From: Kordia sp. TARA_039_SRF
Lineage (GTDB): Bacteria; Bacteroidota; Bacteroidia; Flavobacteriales; Flavobacteriaceae
Direction of reading: 5' to 3'
Assembly: GCA_006383075.2 (NCBI GenBank)
Contig: SMNH02000011.1
Span: 63,979 to 127,978, forward strand
Length of the DNA stretch: 64,000 nt
The notes below the pieces were generated by a model. That model was not told where the DNA came from and searched no databases. It worked only from the letters and a program-made list of their open reading frames with translations. How positions within the stretch are numbered: position 1 is the stretch's first letter; the number at the start of each line of letters is the position of its first letter. Shown here piece after piece: positions 34,509-43,573 of this stretch. Both the position numbers and the translations under genes were made by a program.

Positions 34509-35651
34509 TTATTGATTTAAGGTCTTTATAAATGTTGCCAACTCCTCGCCCATTTTTTGATTTCCCGCAGGATTGAAATGGCAATCGTCGTATAAATAGT
34601 CGCTCGTTTTTGGAATGATAGAATCTGTTTTAAATACAGGCACATCAAATTTCACGCTTTCATTGATGGTAACATCGTTGATGCTATCCACTTTTTGTTG
34701 CAATTTTTGTGCATTGTAACGAATACCGCCGCGTGAGGTCATCCAATGCCAGTTTTGCAAGGCGTTGTCTTCCGTATCCCAAGTGACTACTTGCGTGGCA
34801 AATATAAGCTTTATATTATTCGCTCGACAAATCCCGATTAAGGTTTTTACTTTATTTGCATAATTGCCGTAATCGGTTGTAGGTAGTTGATTTTCAACAG
34901 GTCGCGCTTGTGTTTTTTTAACTTTTTTCTGGTAATTGGACTCAATTTCAATGGTTTCCAACGCATCTTCTTCACTTTTGAACGCGTAATACAAACGTCG
35001 CGGAATTTGAAATTCATACAGAAAAACACCAAACATTTTCCCGAAACCTACATTGTTGTCCTTTTTTTCTGTGGTGTTGAATTTTAGCGGATTGTCGTCC
35101 AACATCAAACGTGTAACATCGTTAATCCCACAAAAAACAATTACTTCATCTGGTTGCAGATGAATGATTCTGTGTGACAACATCGCAATATGATCTTGAA
35201 TATTATCACCTGATTTTCCTGCATTGTAGACTTTTACAATTTTATTTTGATAGTTGTCTCGGTTTAAATTTCCTTGTAACACCTTCGTCCAAACGTCTGC
35301 GTCGTCCACATAGAGACTTTCCGTTGAACTGCCGCCAATCGCGAAAATTCGATATTCATTACTTGGTTTCGGCATGATGAGTTTATCACCGCGAAAGCCA
35401 TAATTATTTATCGTGAAGTTTGTGGTGTCTTTGTAATTTTCAAATCCCAACAAGCCTTCTTCCGTAGCAAATTGCAATTTTAGATTCGGGTCAAATTGCG
35501 ATTCGATGTACATGTTGCCAATCGGCGGATAAAACATGTTTTGCTTGGCATTTTCATACGGATCAGGCACTGGAAAAAACCACAATACAATTTCTATCAG
35601 TACTAAAAGCACCAACAGCACAATGAGATTGTATTTAACTGTTTTCCACAT
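34509..35651 (-). CDS. SGNH/GDSL-type hydrolase
   Basis: 380 residues with an N-terminal membrane helix (~7-27) and an extracytoplasmic SGNH domain: block I FAIGGSSTES (~102-111) with the nucleophile Ser, block III VFCGINDVTR with the Asn, and block V DDCHFNPAGN (~357-366) with Asp/His. Members deacetylate or acetylate glycans. It lies between the carbamoyltransferase and DUF5989, so it probably edits the same polysaccharide in the periplasm. Confidence 0.83.
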   Translation of the reverse strand: MWKTVKYNLIVLLVLLVLIEIVLWFFPVPDPYENAKQNMFYPPIGNMYIESQFDPNLKLQFATEEGLLGFENYKDTTNFTINNYGFRGDKLIMPKPSNEYRIFAIGGSSTESLYVDDADVWTKVLQGNLNRDNYQNKIVKVYNAGKSGDNIQDHIAMLSHRIIHLQPDEVIVFCGINDVTRLMLDDNPLKFNTTEKKDNNVGFGKMFGVFLYEFQIPRRLYYAFKSEEDALETIEIESNYQKKVKKTQARPVENQLPTTDYGNYANKVKTLIGICRANNIKLIFATQVVTWDTEDNALQNWHWMTSRGGIRYNAQKLQQKVDSINDVTINESVKFDVPVFKTDSIIPKTSDYLYDDCHFNPAGNQKMGEELATFIKTLNQ

Positions 35652-35657
35652 AGTAAT

Positions 35658-37529
35658 CTAATCTAATAAAAATTCTTCTTTCCAGTCGTCCGTATCTTGC
35701 CAACTTGGTTGTGCTGACTTTTTATAGACAAAATTTCCAATGACTAAATAGTCCATTTCCGTTCGCATAAAACAGCGATAGGCATCATCTGGCGTACATA
35801 CAATGGGTTCTCCACGTACGTTAAAACTTGTATTTACCACGACACCAACTCCCGTAATTTTCTTGAATTCGTTGATGAGTTCCCAATATTCTGCGTTGGT
35901 TTTTTTGTGTACGGTTTGAATTCGCCCAGAAAAATCAATATGCGTTATCGCAGGCAATGACGAGCGTTGTACGTATAATTTTTCACGAATTGGCAACTCG
36001 TGATAGTTTGCAGGAACTTCATGTTTGATGTTTGGATGAACTTTATGCACCAACAACATGTATGGTGAAATTCCGTCATAATCAAAGAATTCGTTCACAT
36101 CTTCCGAAAGCACCGATGGCGCAAACGGACGAAATGATTCTCTGTATTTTATTTTGAGATTGAGCTTTTTCTGCATTTCAGGATTGCGCGCATCGCCCAG
36201 AATACTTCTTCTTCCGAGAGCACGCGGGCCAAATTCCATACGACCTTGCATCCAGCCAATGGCGTTTCCTTCAGAAATATATTTCGCGACTTCTTTGGTC
36301 AATTCGTTAAAGTCTGAAAAATGCGTTGCTTTCGCATTGTATTTCCGATTGACTTTTTCTACATCTAAATCTGAGAATTCAGGACCTAAATACGAGCCGC
36401 TCATTGCGTCGTTTGGTGCTACGTTGCGTTCTTGTTCGAAATAGGTATAATACGCTGTTAGTGCTGCTCCTAACGATCCGCCAGCATCTCCAGCCGCTGG
36501 TTGAATGAAGATGTCTTTAAAAATACCCTCGTTTTGTAATTTTCCATTTGCCACACAGTTTAAGGCAACTCCTCCAGCCATACAAAGATAGTCTGCTCCT
36601 GTAATTTCTTTGGCGTGTTTTGCCAGTTTGATGATGATTTCTTCTGTGACTTCTTGAATTGCCAAGCCTAAATCGGAATGTTGTTGTTCAAATTCTGATT
36701 CTGAGGTTCTTCTTGGGAAACCAAATAATTCCTCCCACTTTTTATCGTATACCATGCGTAAACCAACAGCATAGTTAAAATACTGTTGGTCTAACCAAAT
36801 AGAACCATCATCGTGAATTTTGATGAGTTTCGTTTTGATGATTTCTTTGAATTTTTGCACGCGATCCGAATTTGGATTTCCGTACGGCGCCAATCCCATG
36901 AGTTTGTATTCGCCAGAGTTGACTTTAAATCCTAAGAAATAGGTAAATGCGGAATAGAGCAATCCCACAGAGTGTGGAAATTGTAACTCTTTGAGCATTG
37001 TAATATCTTTTCCTTCTCCCAAACAGATAGAAGCCGTTGCCCACTCGCCCACACCATCTAAGGTTAAAACGGCTGCTTTTTCGTACGGCGACGGATAAAA
37101 CGCACTTGCCGCATGCGATAAGTGATGTTCTGGAAATAGTAGTTTTAACTTCTTTTTATTGAAGGGTTGAATTTCTTTTAATTCGTCTTTGATGAGCTTT
37201 TTTAGGAACATTTTTTCCTTTAACCATACTGGAATCGCGGTTATGAAAGACGAAACACCTTTCGGCGAAAAGCCATAGTAAGTTTCTAGTAAACGTTCAA
37301 ATTTTAGCAAAGGCTTATCGTAAAAGACAATTGCATCGAGTTCATCGATAGTTTTCCCAGTGTATTCCAAGCAGTATTTTACAGCATTGGTTGGAAAGGC
37401 TGGATCGTGTTTTTTACGTGTAAAACGCTCTTCTTGCGCGGCAGCAACTACGTTGCCATCTTGGACAATTGCTGCGGCAGAATCGTGGTAAAATGCGGAT
37501 ATTCCTAATATCGTCATCATTCGGTTCAT
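35658..37529 (-). CDS. Carbamoyltransferase (NodU/CmcH family)
   Basis: 623 residues. The N-terminal Kae1-like domain (about 1-370) starts ILGISAFYHDSAAAIV (7-22) with EERFTRKKHDPAFP (~33-46), HHLSHAASAFYPSPY (~134-148) and VLTLDGVGEWATASICLG (~154-171). The C-terminal YrdC-like domain holds GPRALGRRSILGDARNPE (~438-455) and VNTSFNVRGEPIV (~577-589). It uses carbamoyl phosphate and ATP to carbamoylate a hydroxyl, here probably on a sugar. ATGs at 37520 and 37517 are alternatives for the start. Six bases separate it from the SGNH gene. Confidence 0.9.
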   Translation of the reverse strand: MNRMMTILGISAFYHDSAAAIVQDGNVVAAAQEERFTRKKHDPAFPTNAVKYCLEYTGKTIDELDAIVFYDKPLLKFERLLETYYGFSPKGVSSFITAIPVWLKEKMFLKKLIKDELKEIQPFNKKKLKLLFPEHHLSHAASAFYPSPYEKAAVLTLDGVGEWATASICLGEGKDITMLKELQFPHSVGLLYSAFTYFLGFKVNSGEYKLMGLAPYGNPNSDRVQKFKEIIKTKLIKIHDDGSIWLDQQYFNYAVGLRMVYDKKWEELFGFPRRTSESEFEQQHSDLGLAIQEVTEEIIIKLAKHAKEITGADYLCMAGGVALNCVANGKLQNEGIFKDIFIQPAAGDAGGSLGAALTAYYTYFEQERNVAPNDAMSGSYLGPEFSDLDVEKVNRKYNAKATHFSDFNELTKEVAKYISEGNAIGWMQGRMEFGPRALGRRSILGDARNPEMQKKLNLKIKYRESFRPFAPSVLSEDVNEFFDYDGISPYMLLVHKVHPNIKHEVPANYHELPIREKLYVQRSSLPAITHIDFSGRIQTVHKKTNAEYWELINEFKKITGVGVVVNTSFNVRGEPIVCTPDDAYRCFMRTEMDYLVIGNFVYKKSAQPSWQDTDDWKEEFLLD

Positions 37530-37572
37530 CTAGAAACATTCCGTAGAATATTCCTTTTCGGGATTTTAGTTT

Positions 37573-40026
37573 TTATTTTCTTTTAAAGGTTCTTTTGAGT
37601 CGCGATAACAGCGATTGTTTTTCGTTTTCATGGTATCCATTTCCGTAACTTCCGTACCCATAACCGTATCCGTAGCCATATCCGTAACCATAGCCATATT
37701 TGGCTTTTTGACGGTAATCGTTGAATACGAAACTGATATTTTTGACTTCTCCTTTTTTGTATTTGTCGTTGATAATGTTCAACATGGCTTTTTTAGAATA
37801 ATCTTGTCGAACCATATATATTGTTGCGTCAACATGATTTATTAAATCCAACGCATCAGAAACCAAACCTAACGGCGGCGTATCTAAAATGATATATTCA
37901 TAACGCTTTTTGAGTTCGGTAATGAGTTCATCTAGTTTTTGGCTGATTAACAATTCTGATGGATTTGGCGGAATTGGTCCCGAAGTCACAACATCCAAAT
38001 TGTCATATTTTGTCGATTGAATCACTTCGTCCAATTCTTTTTGTCCGATGAGATAGTTTACGACTCCAGTATCATTGTCAATTCCGAAATCACCAAAGAT
38101 TTTTGGTTTGCGCAAATCTAATCCTACAAGAATCGTCTTTTTTCCCGTTAAGGAAAATACCGAAGCCACATTGATAGAACAAAATGTTTTTCCTTCTCCA
38201 CTGACGGAAGACGTTACCATAACGGTTTTACTTTTGTCCTTGTCCAAGTTTTTATACATGTATTGCAAACTCGAACGAATGCCACGAAACGATTCTGCCA
38301 CTGATGATTTTGGACTTTCAAAAACCGCTAAATTTGAGCCTGTTCTGCTTCTGCTTACAATTCCTAAAATTGGAATGTTGGAAAGTTTTTTGATGTCTTC
38401 TGGCGTGTTGATGTTATTGTCTAATACCGTGACTAAAAAGACGAATCCCAACGGTAATAATAATCCTAAAAATAATGCAATAGAATAGTTTTTACGTGTG
38501 TTTGGCAGAATAGAACCTTGTCCTAAATCTTTTGCACTATCAATGACTTTTACGTCCGAAACATTAGCTGCTTTTACAATGCCTGCTTCGTTTTTCTTTT
38601 CAAGTAACAGCGTGTATGAAGCTTCACTTAACTTATAACTACGCTCAATATTGAACAATTGCTGTTCTTCTTCGGGTAATTTTCTGAATTCCGCGTTGGC
38701 TCTTGCGGTACGACTTTCTACGTTTTCAATATCAATATTGGTGGAAGCACGTGCCGTTTTTACATTTTCGAGCAAAACGCGTTTGGTCGCTTCAATATCT
38801 TGGTCAATTTCTTTAAAGAAGATGTCATTTTTTACTGTTTCGCCCAATTTTGCACGTTGAATTGAGAGACTTACGATTTTAGAAACATTGTTCACGATAT
38901 TCGGATCGTCAATTCCTGAAGATGCTGGCGCAGGTAACGAACGGAAATCTGTACTGTTTTTTAAGTAATCTTCCAGCAACTTGTAATATTGCAATTTTAA
39001 TAAGTAACCGTTTTTTTCAATACTGTATTGATTGAGCTTTGAAAATACTTCCTCACCTTTTAGCGACGGATTGAAAACTTTGTTGTCTTGCTTGTATTCT
39101 TTCAGTTTTTGCTCATCTTTTCGTAGCGAATCTTCCACTCCAGAAATCATTTCATCAATAAATTGCAAGGTATTCGTAGCGAATTGATTTTTTTCTTCTA
39201 GTTGTTTTTGCTTTAAAATCTCAGTCGTCATATTGAGATAATCTGCCAAAATAGCACGATTCGGTCCCGTAAGACTCAACACCAACATAGATGCACCTTG
39301 TACTTTTAAATTCACGCCAATTGAGCGATATTTCGAAATTTCATCATTCAAACTCGTTAAATAGACATAATATGGTTGTCCAATTTTGATATTGGTATCG
39401 CGGCGTGGCGTAAGTGAAAATTTAAAATACGGTGTTTCCACTTCTTGATTCATCACATAATCGCCCGAAAACGTTGGGTTTTTCGGTGAAAAGCTAGACA
39501 CTTTATTGAGTTTGTAATTGATACCTCTGTAGATTTCATCTTCCATAAACTCCACACTTGCGGTAAAGTTTTGCGCGTCACTAAATACAATTTTAATCGG
39601 TGTATTGAAGAGTTGCGGAATGTTTTCATCCAAACTCACCACAAAAGGCGCGTCTGTGTGAATGTCTTCTAAACGATAATACCCGTCTTTTTTATAGTGA
39701 ATGTACGATTGTAGCATGCGCACCACATTTTCGTTATGCGCTCTCGATTTTAGGATGGTTTTAATCGTTTCTACTTTGTCACTCGCGCCGCCCCAATTGA
39801 AGGTTAAATTCATGCTTGAAGAGAAGAACGGATTTTGCTCTTCTTTTATTGAAATTAAACTTTCAATTCGGTAAATACGTTCTAGTTGTTTGTTATAGAA
39901 ATACGTGACAGTGAACGCGATTCCTAGCGTAATCACAAATAGATACCAATAATTAAGCGCTCGAAATGCAAGTGCTTTGATATCAAAAGAATTTTGTGAT
40001 TTTAATTCGTCAAATTCCGCTTCCAT
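37573..40026 (-). CDS. wzc: Polysaccharide co-polymerase/tyrosine kinase (Wzc-type)
   Basis: 817 residues: helix ~28-48, a long periplasmic Wzz-type region with coiled coils (~280-480), a second helix (~520-545), and a cytoplasmic BY-kinase domain with Walker A SGEGKT (~609-614), Walker A' ILVGLDLRKPK (~632-642) and Walker B IILDTPPLG (~712-720). The tail has (YG)8 plus two more Tyr (~777-798), the expected autophosphorylation cluster. It controls chain length or export together with the outer-membrane Wza-type protein four bases upstream. Confidence 0.92.
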   Translation of the reverse strand: MEAEFDELKSQNSFDIKALAFRALNYWYLFVITLGIAFTVTYFYNKQLERIYRIESLISIKEEQNPFFSSSMNLTFNWGGASDKVETIKTILKSRAHNENVVRMLQSYIHYKKDGYYRLEDIHTDAPFVVSLDENIPQLFNTPIKIVFSDAQNFTASVEFMEDEIYRGINYKLNKVSSFSPKNPTFSGDYVMNQEVETPYFKFSLTPRRDTNIKIGQPYYVYLTSLNDEISKYRSIGVNLKVQGASMLVLSLTGPNRAILADYLNMTTEILKQKQLEEKNQFATNTLQFIDEMISGVEDSLRKDEQKLKEYKQDNKVFNPSLKGEEVFSKLNQYSIEKNGYLLKLQYYKLLEDYLKNSTDFRSLPAPASSGIDDPNIVNNVSKIVSLSIQRAKLGETVKNDIFFKEIDQDIEATKRVLLENVKTARASTNIDIENVESRTARANAEFRKLPEEEQQLFNIERSYKLSEASYTLLLEKKNEAGIVKAANVSDVKVIDSAKDLGQGSILPNTRKNYSIALFLGLLLPLGFVFLVTVLDNNINTPEDIKKLSNIPILGIVSRSRTGSNLAVFESPKSSVAESFRGIRSSLQYMYKNLDKDKSKTVMVTSSVSGEGKTFCSINVASVFSLTGKKTILVGLDLRKPKIFGDFGIDNDTGVVNYLIGQKELDEVIQSTKYDNLDVVTSGPIPPNPSELLISQKLDELITELKKRYEYIILDTPPLGLVSDALDLINHVDATIYMVRQDYSKKAMLNIINDKYKKGEVKNISFVFNDYRQKAKYGYGYGYGYGYGYGYGSYGNGYHENEKQSLLSRLKRTFKRK

Positions 40027-40030
40027 ATTC

Positions 40031-40834
40031 CTATAAATTTCTTGACAATACTAGCACACTCGTTACTAATGATAATACAGTTACTACAGTCGTTATTGAT
40101 TGCACCAACGTAGTTCCTGTTCCTAACGACTTTTGTTTCAACGGTTTTACATACACCATATCATTTGGCTGAATGTAATAATACGGCGAATTGAACGCAT
40201 CAATACTTGTTAAATCGATATGATGAATTTTTTGTCCTTGCGGATATTGACGAATGATTAATACATCTTTTCTGTTTCCAACCGTGGTAATATCGCCCGC
40301 ACTTGCCAACGCTTCTATGATGTTGACGCGATCTTGATATAAGGTGTAAATTCCTGTGTTTGCCACTTCTCCTGTTACGGTAAAACGCAAACCTGCTAAT
40401 TTTACTACGACAAATACATCTTCTTTTTTGTTGAAATAATCTTCAAGTAATTTTTTTTGAATGGCTTCCTCAATTTCGTCAAGTGTAAAAGCCAATACAT
40501 TCAGCTTCCCAAGAATCGGGATTTCAATATTTCCGTGTTTGCTTACCGTGAATCCGTTGTAATATAACGACTGCTCTGACTGACCGCCATTTCCACCACT
40601 TTCGGTTGCTACAGGTTGAAACATCGTTACCAATTTGGCATCTGAAGATTTTATATTGATAGACAACAAATCGCCCACCTGTACTCGGTATGGCTTTTCG
40701 TTGAGTTTTATAGACTGCTTCATCAGCGCTTCATCACCTTCTTTTTCTCCAAAATACGTTAGCTCTTTATTGGTTACACACGAAGCTAACAGGAAAAAAA
40801 GGCTCAGAATTGATATTGGGGCTTTCAAATTCAT
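40031..40834 (-). CDS. wza: Outer-membrane polysaccharide export lipoprotein (Wza-type)
   Basis: ATG 40834 gives a lipoprotein signal (MNLKAPISILSLFFLLASC, Cys at 19). An earlier in-frame TTG at 40861 falls in the -7 promoter box and is rejected. 267 residues: a Poly_export domain (YRVQVGDLLSINIKSSD, ~47-63), then SLBB-type beta-grasp repeats (GLRFTVTGEVANTGIYTLYQ, ~147-166), and a hydrophobic C-terminal helix (~244-264), an arrangement seen in Bacteroidota members. First gene of the 32-kb locus. Confidence 0.9.
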   Translation of the reverse strand: MNLKAPISILSLFFLLASCVTNKELTYFGEKEGDEALMKQSIKLNEKPYRVQVGDLLSINIKSSDAKLVTMFQPVATESGGNGGQSEQSLYYNGFTVSKHGNIEIPILGKLNVLAFTLDEIEEAIQKKLLEDYFNKKEDVFVVVKLAGLRFTVTGEVANTGIYTLYQDRVNIIEALASAGDITTVGNRKDVLIIRQYPQGQKIHHIDLTSIDAFNSPYYYIQPNDMVYVKPLKQKSLGTGTTLVQSITTVVTVLSLVTSVLVLSRNL

Positions 40835-40858
40835 TAATAGGTGCTGTTGTTTACCAAG

Positions 40859-40866
40859 CAAATATA
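40859..40866 (-). promoter_or_regulatory. Promoter -7 box of the polysaccharide operon
   Basis: On the minus strand the sequence reads TATATTTG, a full match to TAnnTTTG, 25 bases before the ATG of wza. The -33 region is T-rich (TTTTATT) without an exact TTTG. As the only good promoter before a run of 28 closely spaced minus-strand genes, it probably drives at least the first part of the locus. Confidence 0.6.
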
Positions 40867-40943
40867 AGTTTTACACAGTAATAATAAAATTCTATACCAT
40901 TTATCTGATCTTTTTATTTTTAATTTGTAAAAAAATCTATAGC

Positions 40944-42803
40944 GTGAATTATTTATCCGTCGAAAATATTACCAAATCTTATGGTGAACGTGTTTTGTTT
41001 GAAGATATTTCTTTTGGTATTAATAAAGACCAAAAAGTAGCATTTATCGCTAAAAATGGTACAGGAAAAACGTCTTTATTAAACATCATTACAGGTCGTG
41101 AAGAAGCGGATAGCGGACAAATTACCTCTCGAAAAGGAATTCACATGGCGTTTTTATCGCAAAATGAAGACTTGGATTTGAATTTAACCGTGGAAGAAAC
41201 CATTTTTGCTTCCGACAATCCAATTTTAGATATTATTGCCAATTACGAAAGTGCATTATTAAATCCTTCAGACACAGAAGCGTACCAAAAAGCGTTTGAA
41301 AAAATGGAAGTTCACAATGCGTGGGATTTTGAAACGCAGTACAAGCAAATTCTATTCAAATTAAAGCTGGAAAATTTATCGCAAAAAGTTAAAAATCTGT
41401 CTGGTGGACAGAAAAAACGACTCGCTTTAGCAACAATTCTCATTAACAAACCCGATTTGCTAATTTTAGACGAGCCTACGAATCATCTGGATTTGGAAAT
41501 GATTGAATGGTTGGAAGATTATTTTAAAAAAGAAAATATCACGCTGTTTATGGTAACGCACGATCGCTATTTTTTAGAACGCGTGTGTAATGAAATTGTA
41601 GAGTTGGAAAATGGTCAGTTATACAATTACAAAGGCAGTTATTCGTATTATTTAGACAAAAAAGAAGCTAGAATTCAAGCCGAACAAGCCTCTGTTGAAA
41701 AAGCTAAAAATTTATTCAAAAAGGAACTCGATTGGATGCGTCGTCAACCGAAAGCACGAACCACGAAATCCAAATCGAGAATTGATGATTTTTATGTGAT
41801 TAAAGAAAAAGCACATCAACGCCGAAAAGAACATGAAGTACAGTTGGAAATCAACATGGAACGCATGGGAAGTAAGATTTTGGAGTTGCACAATGTTTCT
41901 AAATCGTTTCAAGAAAAAGTATTGCTCGACAAGTTTGAATACGTCTTTAAAAAAGGCGAACGCATCGGAATCATTGGAAAAAATGGTACTGGAAAATCTA
42001 CTTTTCTCAACTTAATTACAGGACGATTGAAGCCTGATGCGGGAAAAATTATTGTCGGTGACACCATCAAATTCGGCTATTACACACAAAGCGGTATCAA
42101 CCCGAAAGAAGGTCAAAAAGTGATTGATGTGATTAAAGAATTCGGCGAATATATTCCACTGAAAAAAGGCAGAATGATTTCGGCAGCACAATTACTAGAA
42201 CGCTTTTTATTTGACCGAAAACGACAATACGATTTTGTAGAAAAATTGTCTGGTGGCGAATTGAAACGCTTGTATTTGTGTACGGTTTTGATTCAGAATC
42301 CGAATTTTTTAATTCTCGATGAGCCAACGAACGATTTGGATATTGTAACGCTCAATGTGTTGGAAAGTTTTCTGCTCGATTTTCCGGGTTGCTTGCTCGT
42401 AGTTTCGCACGACCGCTACTTTATGGACAAAATTGTAGACCATTTGTTTGTCTTTCGTGGAAACGGTATTATTGAAGATTTCCCAGGAAATTATTCTGAT
42501 TTCAGAGCGTATGACGATAGTCTTGAACCAGAAACTGAAACAACTGAAAAGAAAGAAAAGAAAACGTGGCGACAAGATGATAGCGATAAACTCAGCTATA
42601 ACGAACAAAAAGAATACAAGCGCTTGGAGAAAGATATTCAACGTTTAGAAGAAGAAAAAGAAGCGATTGAAGCTTTGTTTGTGACAGGTGAATTGTCACA
42701 GGATGAAATTCAGGAGAAATCGTTGGAATTGCAAAAAATCATCAACGAATCAGAAGAAAAAACGGAGCGCTGGTTTGAATTGGCTTCAAAAATTGAGGAA
42801 TAA
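40944..42803 (+). CDS. ABC-F family ATPase (Uup-like)
   Basis: The start is GTG 40944 (V/MNYLSVENITKSYGERVLFE); the frame is open further upstream but across the divergent wza gene. 619 residues with two nucleotide-binding domains: Walker A GTGKTS and GTGKST, signatures LSGGQKKR and LSGGELKR, Walker B LLILDEPTN and FLILDEPTND. The linker is rich in basic residues and the C-terminus has a coiled coil (~555-619) as in Uup. No membrane segment, so not a transporter; ABC-F proteins act on the ribosome or in DNA stability. A weak TTAATTTG box lies just upstream. Confidence 0.92.
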   Translation: MNYLSVENITKSYGERVLFEDISFGINKDQKVAFIAKNGTGKTSLLNIITGREEADSGQITSRKGIHMAFLSQNEDLDLNLTVEETIFASDNPILDIIANYESALLNPSDTEAYQKAFEKMEVHNAWDFETQYKQILFKLKLENLSQKVKNLSGGQKKRLALATILINKPDLLILDEPTNHLDLEMIEWLEDYFKKENITLFMVTHDRYFLERVCNEIVELENGQLYNYKGSYSYYLDKKEARIQAEQASVEKAKNLFKKELDWMRRQPKARTTKSKSRIDDFYVIKEKAHQRRKEHEVQLEINMERMGSKILELHNVSKSFQEKVLLDKFEYVFKKGERIGIIGKNGTGKSTFLNLITGRLKPDAGKIIVGDTIKFGYYTQSGINPKEGQKVIDVIKEFGEYIPLKKGRMISAAQLLERFLFDRKRQYDFVEKLSGGELKRLYLCTVLIQNPNFLILDEPTNDLDIVTLNVLESFLLDFPGCLLVVSHDRYFMDKIVDHLFVFRGNGIIEDFPGNYSDFRAYDDSLEPETETTEKKEKKTWRQDDSDKLSYNEQKEYKRLEKDIQRLEEEKEAIEALFVTGELSQDEIQEKSLELQKIINESEEKTERWFELASKIEE

Positions 42804-42805
42804 AT

Positions 42806-43570
42806 ATGTGGTATCAAGTTTTTGCATACTTAAAATTCTTGTTCAAATCTTCCAATCAGCACGGAATTCATTCGCCGTTTGTGTATGACTTAGTAACGAA
42901 GTGTTTTTACGACACCACTCCAAGAGAACATTACAAAGTCATTGAGAACTATCGTCAAGAATTATTACAAAATCACACCGAAATTGAAGTTACCGATTTT
43001 GGCGCAGGAAGCAGAGTATTTTCATCCAACAAGCGAAAAATTTCTGCGATTGCTAAAAATGCAGGAATCACCAAAAAACGCGCGCAACTCTTGTCACGCC
43101 TGACTTCCTATTTGAATTGTAACAAATGTTTAGAATTGGGAACTTCGCTCGGCATTGGTACCATTGCCATGAAAAATGCTACCGATGTGTACACGATTGA
43201 AGGTTGTCCTGAAACAGCTAAAATCGCGGAACAACAGTTGCGGAAATACGAAATGGACAATGTTTCTATGACCATTGCGCCGTTTGAGAAATCGGTTTCA
43301 CTTTTCGCTGACGAATTGTTCGATTTGGTCTATGTTGATGGAAATCATCAAAAAGCAGCAACACTATCCTATTTTGAACAATTGCTCAAAAGCGCGCACA
43401 ACGACACAGTTTTTATCTTTGACGACATTCACTGGAGCAAAGAAATGACCGAAGCATGGGAAATCATTAAAAATCGTCCTGAAGTTACTGTTACAATTGA
43501 TACGTTTTTCTGGGGATTTGTATTTTTCCGAAAAGAACAAGTAAAAGAACATTTTATTGTACGTTTGTAA
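42806..43570 (+). CDS. Class I SAM-dependent methyltransferase
   Basis: 254 residues; the ATG comes two bases after the ABC-F stop. The domain from about 105 onward has CLELGTSLGIGTIAMKN (motif I), VYTIEGCPETAKIAEQQL and DLVYVDGNHQKAATLSYFE, as in O-methyltransferase-like family 24 proteins. The N-terminal ~100 residues include HGIHSPFVYDLVTKCFYDT, a conserved element in Bacteroidota homologues often found next to ABC-F genes. Substrate unknown. Confidence 0.82.
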   Translation: MWYQVFAYLKFLFKSSNQHGIHSPFVYDLVTKCFYDTTPREHYKVIENYRQELLQNHTEIEVTDFGAGSRVFSSNKRKISAIAKNAGITKKRAQLLSRLTSYLNCNKCLELGTSLGIGTIAMKNATDVYTIEGCPETAKIAEQQLRKYEMDNVSMTIAPFEKSVSLFADELFDLVYVDGNHQKAATLSYFEQLLKSAHNDTVFIFDDIHWSKEMTEAWEIIKNRPEVTVTIDTFFWGFVFFRKEQVKEHFIVRL

Positions 43571-43573
43571 GCT

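Noticed and set aside
9136-40834. Recently acquired genomic island bounded by integrase or tRNA
   Set aside because: No integrase, tRNA or attachment-site duplication is visible at either end of the polysaccharide locus in this window.
40835-40861. TTG start at 40861 for the Wza-type protein
   Set aside because: It overlaps the TATATTTG -7 box, and the lipoprotein signal begins at ATG 40834.
40635-40943. N-terminal extension of the ABC-F protein
   Set aside because: It runs antisense across wza and its promoter; ABC-F conservation begins at GTG 40944.
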